From positions 1 through 35,459 of the forward strand of contig NZ_FMXK01000026.1 in assembly GCF_900103635.1 (NCBI RefSeq): 35,459 nucleotides of DNA, given 5' to 3'. Below are positions 6,849 to 14,387 of the stretch, one piece after another; positions within the stretch are counted from its first letter, which is position 1; each line of letters starts with the position of its first letter. Origin of the DNA: Butyrivibrio sp. INlla18 (GTDB lineage: Bacteria > Bacillota > Clostridia > Lachnospirales > Lachnospiraceae). Made by a program: the position numbers and the translations under genes. The notes under the pieces were generated by a model that did not search any database, had not been told where the DNA came from, and saw only the letters and a list, made by a program, of their open reading frames with translations.

Positions 6849-7228
6849 GGGCAAAGTATAAAAGCATCCTGGTCAAATTCCGGGAGGACGATCCTTCGCA
6901 GCTTGCAGCATGGGAATACATGAGGGAAAGGTTGACGGAAAAACGTTCTTATGCGGCGATCATCGCTGAGATGGTCGCAGAGACTCCTGGAGACAGCACC
7001 ACCGTCTCCGGGCAGCCGCTTAAGCAGATCGAAGAGAGCTTAAGCCGGCTGGAGCACATCTGCCTGAGTATTGATGAAAAGGTGCAGATGGGCTCTCTTC
7101 CTCCCACCGGTGCAAATGCAGGGTCAATTACCACAGGCACAGGTGCGGAGGAAATTCAAAGCGAGGGACGCTATACCGCAGGAATAGCAAACCTCGTTTT
7201 GAGCATGGGCGATGAGGACGGTGACTGA
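6845..7228 (+). CDS. Small protein after ParM, possible ParR-like adaptor
   Basis: This 127-residue protein is not recognised by family. The N-terminus (AKYKSILVKFREDDPSQLAAWEYM, then a helix ending near residue 45, SYAAIIAEMV) could be a ribbon-helix-helix fold. It is followed by a probable coiled helix (IEESLSRLEHICLSIDEKV) and a Gly/Thr-rich linker. Its ATG overlaps the ParM stop, and repeated GGATATCC palindromes lie directly downstream. Order and size fit a ParR-type adaptor that binds a centromere and the ParM filament. This is inferred from context. Confidence 0.5.
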   Translation: MRAKYKSILVKFREDDPSQLAAWEYMRERLTEKRSYAAIIAEMVAETPGDSTTVSGQPLKQIEESLSRLEHICLSIDEKVQMGSLPPTGANAGSITTGTGAEEIQSEGRYTAGIANLVLSMGDEDGD

Positions 7229-7230
7229 AA

Positions 7231-7283
7231 TGGATATCCATTCGATATCCATCCGTCCGATTTGGGTATCCGGTGGATATCCA
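7231..7283. repeat. GATATCC palindrome cluster, centromere or operator candidate
   Basis: TGGATATCCA is present at 7231-7240 and again at 7274-7283, both perfect palindromes. Related copies are GATATCCAT at 7244-7252 and GGGTATCCGG at about 7264-7273. The cluster directly follows the ParM-ParR-like pair, where a centromere (parC) might lie, and precedes the relaxase. Confidence 0.55.
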
Positions 7284-7293
7284 AACGCCCATG

Positions 7294-7411
7294 GGCTTCC
7301 GAAAAGGAAGCCGAGCGTTGCGGGCAACGCAACAGCCGGGACGCATCTTCCCGGCCAAGCCTCGCAGAGGACCGACACTTAACGCAGTTAAGTACGAGGT
7401 CACGTACTTAA
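7294..7411. other. Run of consecutive hairpins upstream of the relaxase, oriT candidate
   Basis: Five hairpins occur in 118 bases: GGCTTCC/GGAAGCC (7294-7312), GCGTTGC/GCAACGC (7315-7330), GCCGGGA/TCCCGGC (7335-7355), ACTTAAC/GTTAAGT (7377-7393) and TTAAGTACG/CGTACTTAA (7388-7411). The last two overlap and exclude each other. None has a T tail. Position directly before a MobV gene is where oriT normally lies. Confidence 0.55.
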
Positions 7412-7479
7412 TATCTTAAGAATGCTACCGGCGACCGGAAATCGACCAGGTCTTACCGCCGGAGATAGGAGAAAAACAA

Positions 7480-8865
7480 ATGAATGAATTTCACGTAGGA
7501 CTCCCCTGCCTGAAACTGTCACTCAATCCATCCAACCAAAGGCATAAAGGAAAAGCTGCCCGTACCTGCAGCGTAAAGAAAGCCTGGGAGGAAATGAATG
7601 ATCTGCGTAAAGGGCGGGATGCGTCCATAGATCATGAACTTACAAAAAATAATGTATGGCTGTGCGGAAGCTCCGATATGGATATGGAGCTGGTGATCCA
7701 AGCGGAGATCGACCGGATCAATACAGAGCGAAAGGCTCATGGGCGAAGAGCTTTGAGAAAAGATACTGTTTCTGCTATAGAAATAGTCCAAAAGATACCT
7801 ATGGAGATAATGCAATCACTCTCCGAGGAAGAACAGCTAAAGATTATCAAGGACGGTAATCAGGTTTTGAGGGGTATACTGCATGATTGGCAGTCAGGGT
7901 GGAAAATCGTTGCAACTGTTATACATTGTGATGAAATGGGTGGAAAATCAAAACATGACCATAGCATATGTTTGACAACATCCTTTGAAGAGGACGGCTG
8001 CCTAACTATGAATGCCAAGAAAGATTTCAACCTTAAGTTCTTTACCTTTATGAACAGAGAGTATCCCAAACGTATGCGTGAGCTGGGTTATCCGGTACTC
8101 GACTGTGAAATCTATGAAGATATGACCGAGGAAGAAAGAGCAAAACACGCTGAGAAAAAGAAGGATTACGGTCTGGAAGGTTATGAGTATAAGCAGAAGA
8201 AAGCTGCTGAGCAGGAAGCGCAGATCGAAACAAATCAGGCTGTGATCGAAACTCAGGCGGCCCAGATATCCGATCAGAAGAAGGAAATTGAGGCTGTCAC
8301 CAAGTCGCTTGCTGTGAAAAACGAAGAGGTATCTCGGGCAGACAAGCAGCTTGTTTCAGCCAAGGAAGAGACGAGCAAAGCCAATGCTGAGCTTAATGAT
8401 ATCAATAAAAAAATCAAGAGCCAGAAAAAGGAAAGTGATCGTCTGGGTGCAGAAATCCTTACAAGGAAAGAAATTAAAGCGCTTCCCTCTCCTGCTTCCA
8501 CTTTTGACGGGAAATACTTCAAGATTCCGAAGGAGGATTATAAAAGCATTTTAGCTACTGCTAAGTCCGTGGATAAGACCAGAGCAGAAATGGCGGCTCA
8601 CGAGAAGAATATGGCTGCACGAGAGGCGTCTCTTGCAAAAGAAAAAAAGCAATTTGAAGATAGCCGGAAGCTCCCATTCAAGGAGAAGATCGAACTTGGC
8701 ACACTCCGGAAACTGAAAGAGTCCGTCCAATGGATCGTGAATCAACTTTCGGAACACAATCTTATAAGAAAACTGCTTGAAAGGGCGCTGGGCGGCGAAG
8801 ATCTGACAGTAACGCAAGGGAAAGAATTACAGCATCGGGTTAAGAGAAATGAGATGGTGATATAG
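7480..8865 (+). CDS. MobV-family (Pre/Mob) relaxase
   Basis: The 461-residue protein matches Pre/Mob relaxases, which nick oriT and lead single-stranded DNA transfer. The metal-binding motif is H149-C-D-E and, eight residues on, H159-D-H161, equal to the family HxDE...HxH pattern. An upstream NNVWLCGS motif and a strand WKIVATVIH precede it. Residues about 210-320 form a long coiled coil with repeated Gln/Glu/Lys heptads, and the C-terminus is helical. The ribosome site TAGGAG precedes the start. It stands alone after the hairpin-rich region and before a strong terminator. MobV elements lack their own secretion system and rely on a co-resident conjugative element. Confidence 0.9.
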   Translation: MNEFHVGLPCLKLSLNPSNQRHKGKAARTCSVKKAWEEMNDLRKGRDASIDHELTKNNVWLCGSSDMDMELVIQAEIDRINTERKAHGRRALRKDTVSAIEIVQKIPMEIMQSLSEEEQLKIIKDGNQVLRGILHDWQSGWKIVATVIHCDEMGGKSKHDHSICLTTSFEEDGCLTMNAKKDFNLKFFTFMNREYPKRMRELGYPVLDCEIYEDMTEEERAKHAEKKKDYGLEGYEYKQKKAAEQEAQIETNQAVIETQAAQISDQKKEIEAVTKSLAVKNEEVSRADKQLVSAKEETSKANAELNDINKKIKSQKKESDRLGAEILTRKEIKALPSPASTFDGKYFKIPKEDYKSILATAKSVDKTRAEMAAHEKNMAAREASLAKEKKQFEDSRKLPFKEKIELGTLRKLKESVQWIVNQLSEHNLIRKLLERALGGEDLTVTQGKELQHRVKRNEMVI

Positions 8866-8940
8866 CACACACAATGATAATCGAAAATATAAAAAGCCGA
8901 TGCCGATAGAGAAATAATTGAATAGTACTATCCCACAGCA

Positions 8941-8994
8941 AAAAGAGCAGGATGTAAATTCCGTCAAATAAGGAATTCTCTCTGCTCTTTTTTT
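8941..8994 (+). terminator. Terminator after the relaxase gene
   Basis: AAAAGAGCAG (8941-8950) pairs with CTGCTCTTTT (8982-8991), with an inner AATTCC/GGAATT stem, and runs into a T tract. It ends the left maintenance and mobilisation block. Confidence 0.85.
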
Positions 8995-9069
8995 ATCGAT
9001 TTTTATGGTTGCAATAGTGCCGGGATATACGAAGCACCAATATTCACCTGCATTTTACGTAAAGAATAA

Positions 9070-9086
9070 TTCGTAAAGAGTATTAC
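9070..9086 (+). repeat. Left 17-bp inverted repeat flanking the recombinase (IRL)
   Basis: TTCGTAAAGAGTATTAC here is the exact reverse complement of 10535-10551. A related word, ACGTAAAGAATA, begins 14 bases to the left (about 9057-9068), and CTAAAGAATG follows at 9087. The rest of 8995-9328 has no gene, only repeats, promoter-like sequence and a two-way terminator. Confidence 0.85.
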
Positions 9087-9087
9087 C

Positions 9088-9109
9088 TAAAGAATGCTGT
9101 CATTCTTTA
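9088..9109. repeat. Short inverted repeat TAAAGAATG-CTGT-CATTCTTTA
   Basis: Perfect 9-bp arms with a 4-base spacer lie directly inside IRL. They share the TAAAGA word with the 17-bp repeat, so may be an extra recombinase binding pair. Confidence 0.6.
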
Positions 9110-9110
9110 A

Positions 9111-9119
9111 ATTATACCA
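9111..9119 (-). promoter_or_regulatory. Candidate outward-facing extended -10 promoter
   Basis: The minus strand reads TGGTATAAT, an extended -10 element, pointing left across IRL. The -35 is weak. If the segment between the repeats inverts, this promoter would face the glycan cluster. Confidence 0.5.
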
Positions 9120-9161
9120 ACACATATAGATTTATTCTCTCACGCATCCAACAAAAAAGCA

Positions 9162-9200
9162 AGAAACAATTTGAAATCCGAGTTGTTTCTGGTTATTTTT
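9162..9200. terminator. Bidirectional terminator-like hairpin before the recombinase
   Basis: AGAAACAA (9162-9169) pairs with TTGTTTCT (9183-9190). The plus strand continues GGTTATTTTT and the minus strand GCTTTTTTG. A sigma-A-like promoter for the recombinase, TTGAAA (9171-9176) - 17 - TATTTT (9194-9199), overlaps it. Confidence 0.5.
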
Positions 9201-9328
9201 ACTAAATTATTCTATCAAATTATGCATATTTGACGTTTTTATTAATGACCTGTCAACCAGTTTCGATCCTATAAGGGGTCAGATCAAGGGGCAGAGAATA
9301 AAAATTATAGGAAGGGAGATAAAAGAAC

Positions 9329-10504
9329 ATGCCTAGAAAAGGAGAAAACATAAGGCTAAGAAAGGACGGACGCTGGGAGGGTCGTTATTCCAAAGGAAAA
9401 AGAGATGGAAAGCCTCTGCAGGGGTCTGTATTCGGAAAAACATATAAAGAAACCAAAGAAAAGCTTGTTCAGGCAAAGGCTGCGCTAAAGGAAACAAATA
9501 AAACTCTTACAGAGAAGCAGAAAGAAGCAATGAAAGAGACATTTCAGGCGGCTGCAGAGGAATGGCTTGAGTATAAAGAACCAATAGTAAAGGAATCCAG
9601 CATGTCCGGTTATCAGCATATTTTAGAAAAATATCTGATTCCTGAATTTGGCGACCGGATAGTTGTTGATATTACAAGAGATGATGTGACGACATACTCA
9701 ACGAAGCTTCTCGCCAATGGCGGTATTAGTGGAAAGGGATTGTCTCCCAAAACCGTATCCGGCATAATCTCTGTTCTGAAAAATGTAATAGATCATCTCC
9801 GCCGTGTAAAGTGTGTACCGACTATGGAATTTGATGGGCTTGCGCTGAAACAGCCACAAAAGCAGCTTCGTGTATTCAGCCATATGGAATGCGATAGGCT
9901 TACAGAATACTTGCTGAATAACCTTTCGTTCATTTCATTGGGGATACTGCTCTCTCTTTATACCGGACTTCGTATCGGAGAACTGTGCGCACTTAAATGG
10001 GGAGATATCTCATTTGATGAACATAAGCTTCATGTGGAAAGAACGTTGCAGAGAATACATAAGCCAGATGAACATGGTCATAAAACGCAGATCATTATTA
10101 CAACTCCCAAGAGTGACTGCTCTGTGAGGGATATCCCGATTCCCGATGATATTTATAACGTTCTGGTCAATATCAAACAACCGGATGATTGCTTCTTCCT
10201 GACAGGATCTGAAAGTTTTTTTGTTGAACCCAGATGCATGGAGAATCATTTTAATCGTGTGATGAAAGAATGTGTAATAGAAGGAGCCACTATGCATACT
10301 TGTCGCCATAGTTTCGCCACAATATGTGTTGAGCTTGGTTTTGATATCAAGTCTCTGTCAGAAATACTGGGGCATGCAAGTGTTTCCATTACGTTAAACA
10401 GATATGTTCATCCCTCTATGGAAATGAAGCAGGAAAACATGAACAGACTCTCAGAATTTTTGAGGGTCAAAAACAGGGGCAGTTCAGACGGAAAAATCGC
10501 GTAG
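9329..10504 (+). CDS. Tyrosine recombinase flanked by inverted repeats, probable invertase
   Basis: The 391-residue protein is a complete tyrosine recombinase. The N-terminal arm-binding domain (about 1-60; GRWEGRYSKGKRDGKPL) and SAM-like core-binding domain (about 68-165) precede a catalytic domain with R215 (TGLRIGELC), K261, H323-x-x-R326, H349 (LGHAS) and nucleophile Y359 (LNRYVH). All key residues are present. The ribosome site GGAAGGGAG precedes ATG. The gene sits between exact 17-bp inverted repeats (9070-9086 and 10535-10551), so recombination would invert it, not excise it. It faces a glycan cluster with no clear terminator in between, so its transcript may enter the cluster. It may act on the island ends instead, but the integrase at 26691 is better placed for that. 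Confidence 0.88.
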   Translation: MPRKGENIRLRKDGRWEGRYSKGKRDGKPLQGSVFGKTYKETKEKLVQAKAALKETNKTLTEKQKEAMKETFQAAAEEWLEYKEPIVKESSMSGYQHILEKYLIPEFGDRIVVDITRDDVTTYSTKLLANGGISGKGLSPKTVSGIISVLKNVIDHLRRVKCVPTMEFDGLALKQPQKQLRVFSHMECDRLTEYLLNNLSFISLGILLSLYTGLRIGELCALKWGDISFDEHKLHVERTLQRIHKPDEHGHKTQIIITTPKSDCSVRDIPIPDDIYNVLVNIKQPDDCFFLTGSESFFVEPRCMENHFNRVMKECVIEGATMHTCRHSFATICVELGFDIKSLSEILGHASVSITLNRYVHPSMEMKQENMNRLSEFLRVKNRGSSDGKIA

Positions 10505-10534
10505 ATAGCGGAAATGAAGGCACTTTTTCTGTCA

Positions 10535-10551
10535 GTAATACTCTTTACGAA
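10535..10551 (-). repeat. Right 17-bp inverted repeat flanking the recombinase (IRR)
   Basis: GTAATACTCTTTACGAA is the exact reverse complement of 9070-9086. It lies between the recombinase stop and the first glycosyltransferase. Confidence 0.85.
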
Positions 10552-10581
10552 AATGGAAGTCTGTTTTACCACAGGCAGAAC

Positions 10582-10596
10582 TTTTTTTTGGGGGGG
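10582..10596 (+). repeat. Homopolymer tract T8-G7 before the first glycosyltransferase
   Basis: Eight T then seven G end one base before ATG 10598. An open frame from ATG 10514 crosses the tract and is in frame with the glycosyltransferase. Slippage could alter either the leader frame or the ribosome-site spacing. Confidence 0.6.
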
Positions 10597-10597
10597 T

Positions 10598-11602
10598 ATG
10601 GACAGAGACTCCAAAATCAAGATATCCGTTATAGTTCCTGTTTTTAATGGGGAACGTTATCTAGGTGCCTGTTTGAAAAGTCTGCTTAACCAGACTTTGG
10701 ATGGGATTGAAATAATCGTTGTCGATAACGGTTCGACAGATAATTCATTAGCGGTAGTAGAAGAACTCATAGATAAATGGGCGGATAAAAGAAAAATATA
10801 TTTCATACAGGAATCAAAGCAAGGGAATTCATATGCAAGGAACTTGGGTATGAAGCATGCGCAGGGAGAATATATTGCATTTTCTGATCAGGACGATCAT
10901 GTGGAAAGAGATTTCTTTGAGCGTATGTATGGCAGGGCAAAGGAACTGGATGCTGACGTACTTGTATCGGGTTATCAGTCGGTAGATTCAAATGGCAATA
11001 CCAAAAGGATTATGAAGCTGACGGATGATTACTGGTCGCCTTTCAGAATGACTGCCCCTTGGGGAAAGCTATATAAAAGAGAACTTATTGAAGAACATGA
11101 AATCAGCTTTCTTCCGGTAAATAAGGGAGAGGACGTTTACTTTTCCTTTAATGCATATAACCAGGCAGAAAGACTCTTTTCTGTGCCGATAGTGGGATAT
11201 AGCTGGTTTTCTAACAGTGAGTCACTGTCGCACACGCAGCACAGGCAGATAAATGAAAACAACAGCATCCTGCCATTATTTGACAAGCTGCAGGAGAGCT
11301 TATATCCATTAAAAACCATAAAGAAGGAATATCTTGAATATTTCTTCATAAAAACAATTGCTCACGAGACGATGTTCTGTGCCCGTGGGAAACCAATTGA
11401 TGTTGCATATGCATATTTTGAAGAGATGTGCAAATGGATAGATGAAAACTATCCGGAGAATGAAAGAAACAGTAATCTGAGCTTTTTTACACCTGTCGGA
11501 GAGGAATTTAAGAGAAGGATCTTTATAACCTGGTTCTGGCATATGAAGAAAAAAGGAACGATAAAAAGATTCCTATCACTATATGTAAAAATTGCCGGTT
11601 AA
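10598..11602 (+). CDS. Family 2 glycosyltransferase
   Basis: A GT-A fold glycosyltransferase of 334 residues if started at ATG 10598. It opens with the hallmark KISVIVPVFNGERYL, then IIVVDNGSTDNSL and the metal-binding FSDQDDHVE. A conserved basic/aromatic C-terminal half follows. It would add a sugar from a nucleotide donor to the growing glycan in the cytoplasm. The start is doubtful: ATG 10598 has only the G7 run directly before it, with poor spacing. An upstream ATG (10514) would add 28 residues encoded across IRR and T8-G7. First gene of the cluster; expression may depend on the invertible segment. Confidence 0.88.
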   Translation: MDRDSKIKISVIVPVFNGERYLGACLKSLLNQTLDGIEIIVVDNGSTDNSLAVVEELIDKWADKRKIYFIQESKQGNSYARNLGMKHAQGEYIAFSDQDDHVERDFFERMYGRAKELDADVLVSGYQSVDSNGNTKRIMKLTDDYWSPFRMTAPWGKLYKRELIEEHEISFLPVNKGEDVYFSFNAYNQAERLFSVPIVGYSWFSNSESLSHTQHRQINENNSILPLFDKLQESLYPLKTIKKEYLEYFFIKTIAHETMFCARGKPIDVAYAYFEEMCKWIDENYPENERNSNLSFFTPVGEEFKRRIFITWFWHMKKKGTIKRFLSLYVKIAG

Positions 11603-11629
11603 AAGTATATATCACAAGGAGAAAAGAAT

Positions 11630-12763
11630 ATGGATATTCAGTTGTTTAAAGCAAAATATGAAGTTGACGAGTGCCTGTCAGAAATACGCGAGTGCCTGGA
11701 AGTAGGCTGGACAGGAATGGGCTTTAAAACAGTTAAATTCGAGGATGCCTGGAAACAGTATACCGGACTCCCTTATGCGCATTACCTGAACTCATCAACC
11801 ATGGGATTGTATCTTGCGGTTGACATATTAAAGGAAGAATGTGGATGGAATGATGACGATGAGATCATAACAACACCTATCACCTTTATTTCAACAAACC
11901 ATGCAATTGCAAAGTCAGGTTTGAAGGCAGTGTTTGCAGATATTGATGATACTTTCTGCCTGGATCCCAAGTCTGTAAAGGAACATATTACAGATAAAAC
12001 AAAGGCTGTGATGTATGTCGGACTTGGCGGAAATACAGGAAATTATGAAGAAATAGTCAAGATTTGCAGGGAAAATAATCTGAAATTTATCCTTGATGCC
12101 GCCCATATGACAGGAACGCGGATTAACGGCAAGATCCCTGGATCTGAAGCTGATGTGGTTGTCTATTCATTCCAGGCTGTAAAAAATCTCCCAACAGCAG
12201 ACAGCGGAATGATCTGCTTTAAAGATGGCAGGCTGGACGAAATCGTAAGAAAAAAAGCATGGCTTGGAATCAATAAGGATACTTATGCCAGAACACAGAA
12301 TATGGGCAACTATAAATGGAAATATGACGTCGAATATATAGGCGAAAAAGGACATGGCAACTCTGTTATGGCTTCCATAGGATTGGTGCAGCTAAAGTAT
12401 GTTGATAGAGACAATGCTTATCGCAGGACGATCTGCAACTGGTATAGAGAAAGACTCGAGCCATATTCAGACAAGATTACATTCGTGAGAATTGAGAAAG
12501 GCTGTGAAAGTTCATGTCATTTGTTCCAGATTCTGGTGGATGACAGAGATGCACTGATTGTCGCCCTTAATCAGGCAGGCATTTCTCCGGGAGTTCATTA
12601 TATCGCTAATACCGAATACAAAATGTATGCATATGGCAAAGGAACTTGCCCTCATGCAGATTACGTAAGTAGCCATACATTATCACTTCCACTTAACTTA
12701 TATCTGACCAGGAAAGATGTGGATTATATATGTGATGAAGTAATAAAGTTCATAGGAAAGTAA
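11630..12763 (+). CDS. DegT/DnrJ/EryC1-family sugar aminotransferase
   Basis: The 377-residue protein is a fold-type I PLP enzyme of the DegT family, which transaminates 3- or 4-keto nucleotide sugars. Visible features: substrate-binding LNSSTMGLYLAV (about 53-64), TTPITFISTNHAI, FILDAAHMTG with D156 for the pyridine nitrogen, and SFQAVKNLPTADSGM with the Schiff-base lysine K185. The ribosome site AAGGAG precedes the start. The usual partner dehydratase is not obvious; the SDR at 13542 may provide the keto sugar. The product, an amino sugar, could be acylated by the GNAT enzyme (15421) or linked by the ATP-grasp ligase (14369). Confidence 0.9.
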   Translation: MDIQLFKAKYEVDECLSEIRECLEVGWTGMGFKTVKFEDAWKQYTGLPYAHYLNSSTMGLYLAVDILKEECGWNDDDEIITTPITFISTNHAIAKSGLKAVFADIDDTFCLDPKSVKEHITDKTKAVMYVGLGGNTGNYEEIVKICRENNLKFILDAAHMTGTRINGKIPGSEADVVVYSFQAVKNLPTADSGMICFKDGRLDEIVRKKAWLGINKDTYARTQNMGNYKWKYDVEYIGEKGHGNSVMASIGLVQLKYVDRDNAYRRTICNWYRERLEPYSDKITFVRIEKGCESSCHLFQILVDDRDALIVALNQAGISPGVHYIANTEYKMYAYGKGTCPHADYVSSHTLSLPLNLYLTRKDVDYICDEVIKFIGK

Positions 12764-12772
12764 TCATCTGCC

Positions 12773-13582
12773 ATGAAGCTAACTACTGAAAGGTTCGCCG
12801 TTATATCTGATGTGCACGGTAACTATCAGGCATTGCGAAAGGCATTGAAGATAATTCGCAGAGAGAAAATAGATCAAATAGTCTTTCTTGGAGATGCAAT
12901 TGGTTACGGTGCAGATCCGGAGAGATGCTTCAATCTATTAAAAAAACGGTGCTCCTTGTTTTTGATGGGGAATCATGAAGCGATGATCATTGCTCCTGAG
13001 CAGAGAAAGAGCCGATTGTGCGAGGAGTCGTTTTCATGGACGAGAAATAGCATATCTGGCGATATGATTAGTCAGATTGCTCTGCTTCCGATGAAACATA
13101 CTGAGAATGGGATGGGCTTCTATCATGCCTGCCCACAGGCTGATTTACAAAGTTGGAAGTATCTTAATGATCCGAAGGATGTGACAGATGCATTCGACGG
13201 ATACGAAAACATATGTTTTTACGGGCATACTCACAGACCGAGGGTAATGATCATATCAGATGATGGCTCTGTTGAAGACCATATCGTAAAGCACACTTCA
13301 GAATACGTTATAGATACCGAGAAAGAACGGGTATTTGTTAATCCCGGAAGTATCGGGCAACAGCGCGATGATATCACGGATATGTCTTTTGCAATATGCC
13401 AATATGATGGACGTAAATTGCAGCTGAGAATAGAAAGGCACAAATACAATTCTTTAAGAGCGTACCTAAGAATCAGATTTATTGGATGTGGGAGAGAAAA
13501 CGCCAAGTATCTGATAAGAGAAAAATGGAGAAAAAGGATTTATGAAGGTATTGGTAACAGGCTCGAATGGCTTTATAGGTAG
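12773..13582 (+). CDS. Calcineurin-like metallophosphoesterase
   Basis: The 269-residue protein has all metal-ligand motifs of the metallophosphatase fold: D13-x-H15 (ISDVHGNY), G-D41 (FLGDAIGYG), GNHE at 66-69, a mid-domain FYHACP, and GHTHRP. It then has VFVNPGSIGQ, as in YfcE-like phosphodiesterases. It could dephosphorylate a sugar phosphate or cleave a phosphodiester in the modified-sugar pathway. This is inferred only from position. Its 3' end overlaps the SDR gene by 41 bases, showing tight coupling. Confidence 0.85.
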   Translation: MKLTTERFAVISDVHGNYQALRKALKIIRREKIDQIVFLGDAIGYGADPERCFNLLKKRCSLFLMGNHEAMIIAPEQRKSRLCEESFSWTRNSISGDMISQIALLPMKHTENGMGFYHACPQADLQSWKYLNDPKDVTDAFDGYENICFYGHTHRPRVMIISDDGSVEDHIVKHTSEYVIDTEKERVFVNPGSIGQQRDDITDMSFAICQYDGRKLQLRIERHKYNSLRAYLRIRFIGCGRENAKYLIREKWRKRIYEGIGNRLEWLYR

Positions 13583-14387
13583 ATTCGTATGCGAATCTTT
13601 GGAAGAACGTGACATAGATTATGTTAAAGGGACAAGGGATAACTTTGATTTGCTTGATGTGGAATGCATGAGAGAGACACTGACGCTGAATCAGGTGACT
13701 CATGTCATTCATTTAGCAGCTTTTGCTGATAGTTCAGATACTGAAAAGGTTTTTGACTCCAATATTTCCGGACTGTACAGAATGCTACTGGCTATAAAGG
13801 AAACTGGCGTGAAAAAACTGATTTTTGCGAGCGGCAATAATGTGTATGGCGAAGGGTATGCACATAACATCAAGGAAACTGACATAGCAGAACCTGCATT
13901 AGCAAATATTTATGGTTTATCCAAGTATGTGGGAGAGTTGTTGATTGAAGATATGCTTAAAAATACAACTATAACCTACTCTATTATGAGAATATCAGAT
14001 GTTTATGGTCCTGGACAGAGATTTGGGAATCTTATTAAAGCACTTGTTAAGTCCATAGCAGAGAAAGAACCAATAAAGCTATACGGTGAAGGAAAAAGAA
14101 CTCGAGATTACATCTATGTTAAGGATGTGGCAGATGGACTGATATTTGCGTGTCAAAACGATATCGATGGTGTGTTTAACCTTTCAACTGGCATAGGAAC
14201 AAGTGTCAAAGGACTTGTCGATATTGGAGTTGATCTGAGCGGAGGGGAATGTGCAGTAACCCCGATAGTGGTAGAAGGTGAAGATGATTCAAAAATAGTA
14301 TTGGATCCTGGCAAATTAAACAGATGTGGCTATAAGGCACAAATAGATTTAAAGGAAGGTCTGCGAAGATGTGCAGCAATAAGATAA
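13542..14387 (+). CDS. NAD-dependent epimerase/dehydratase (extended SDR)
   Basis: The 281-residue protein begins with the Rossmann motif VTGSNGFIG (G7-x-x-G10-x-x-G13) and has the active-site Y124-x-x-x-K128 (IYGLSKYVGE). The third catalytic position, normally Ser/Thr three residues before VYG, is Gly98 (FASGNNVYG); Ser97 is next to it. This may change or weaken activity, or Ser97 may substitute. A DYIYVKDVADG motif typical of sugar-nucleotide epimerases is present. The start overlaps the phosphoesterase gene and the end overlaps the ATP-grasp gene. Likely makes or reduces the keto sugar used by the DegT enzyme; substrate unknown. Confidence 0.85.
   Translation: MKVLVTGSNGFIGRFVCESLEERDIDYVKGTRDNFDLLDVECMRETLTLNQVTHVIHLAAFADSSDTEKVFDSNISGLYRMLLAIKETGVKKLIFASGNNVYGEGYAHNIKETDIAEPALANIYGLSKYVGELLIEDMLKNTTITYSIMRISDVYGPGQRFGNLIKALVKSIAEKEPIKLYGEGKRTRDYIYVKDVADGLIFACQNDIDGVFNLSTGIGTSVKGLVDIGVDLSGGECAVTPIVVEGEDDSKIVLDPGKLNRCGYKAQIDLKEGLRRCAAIR

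Noticed and set aside
5925..6854. 309-residue minus-strand open frame
   Set aside because: It is the mirror of the ParM-like gene, has no ribosome site and no recognisable motif.
9329..10504. Integrase that inserted the whole island
   Set aside because: It lies mid-island and is bounded by its own inverted repeats. The 26691 integrase is next to the attachment site and an excisionase, so it fits better.
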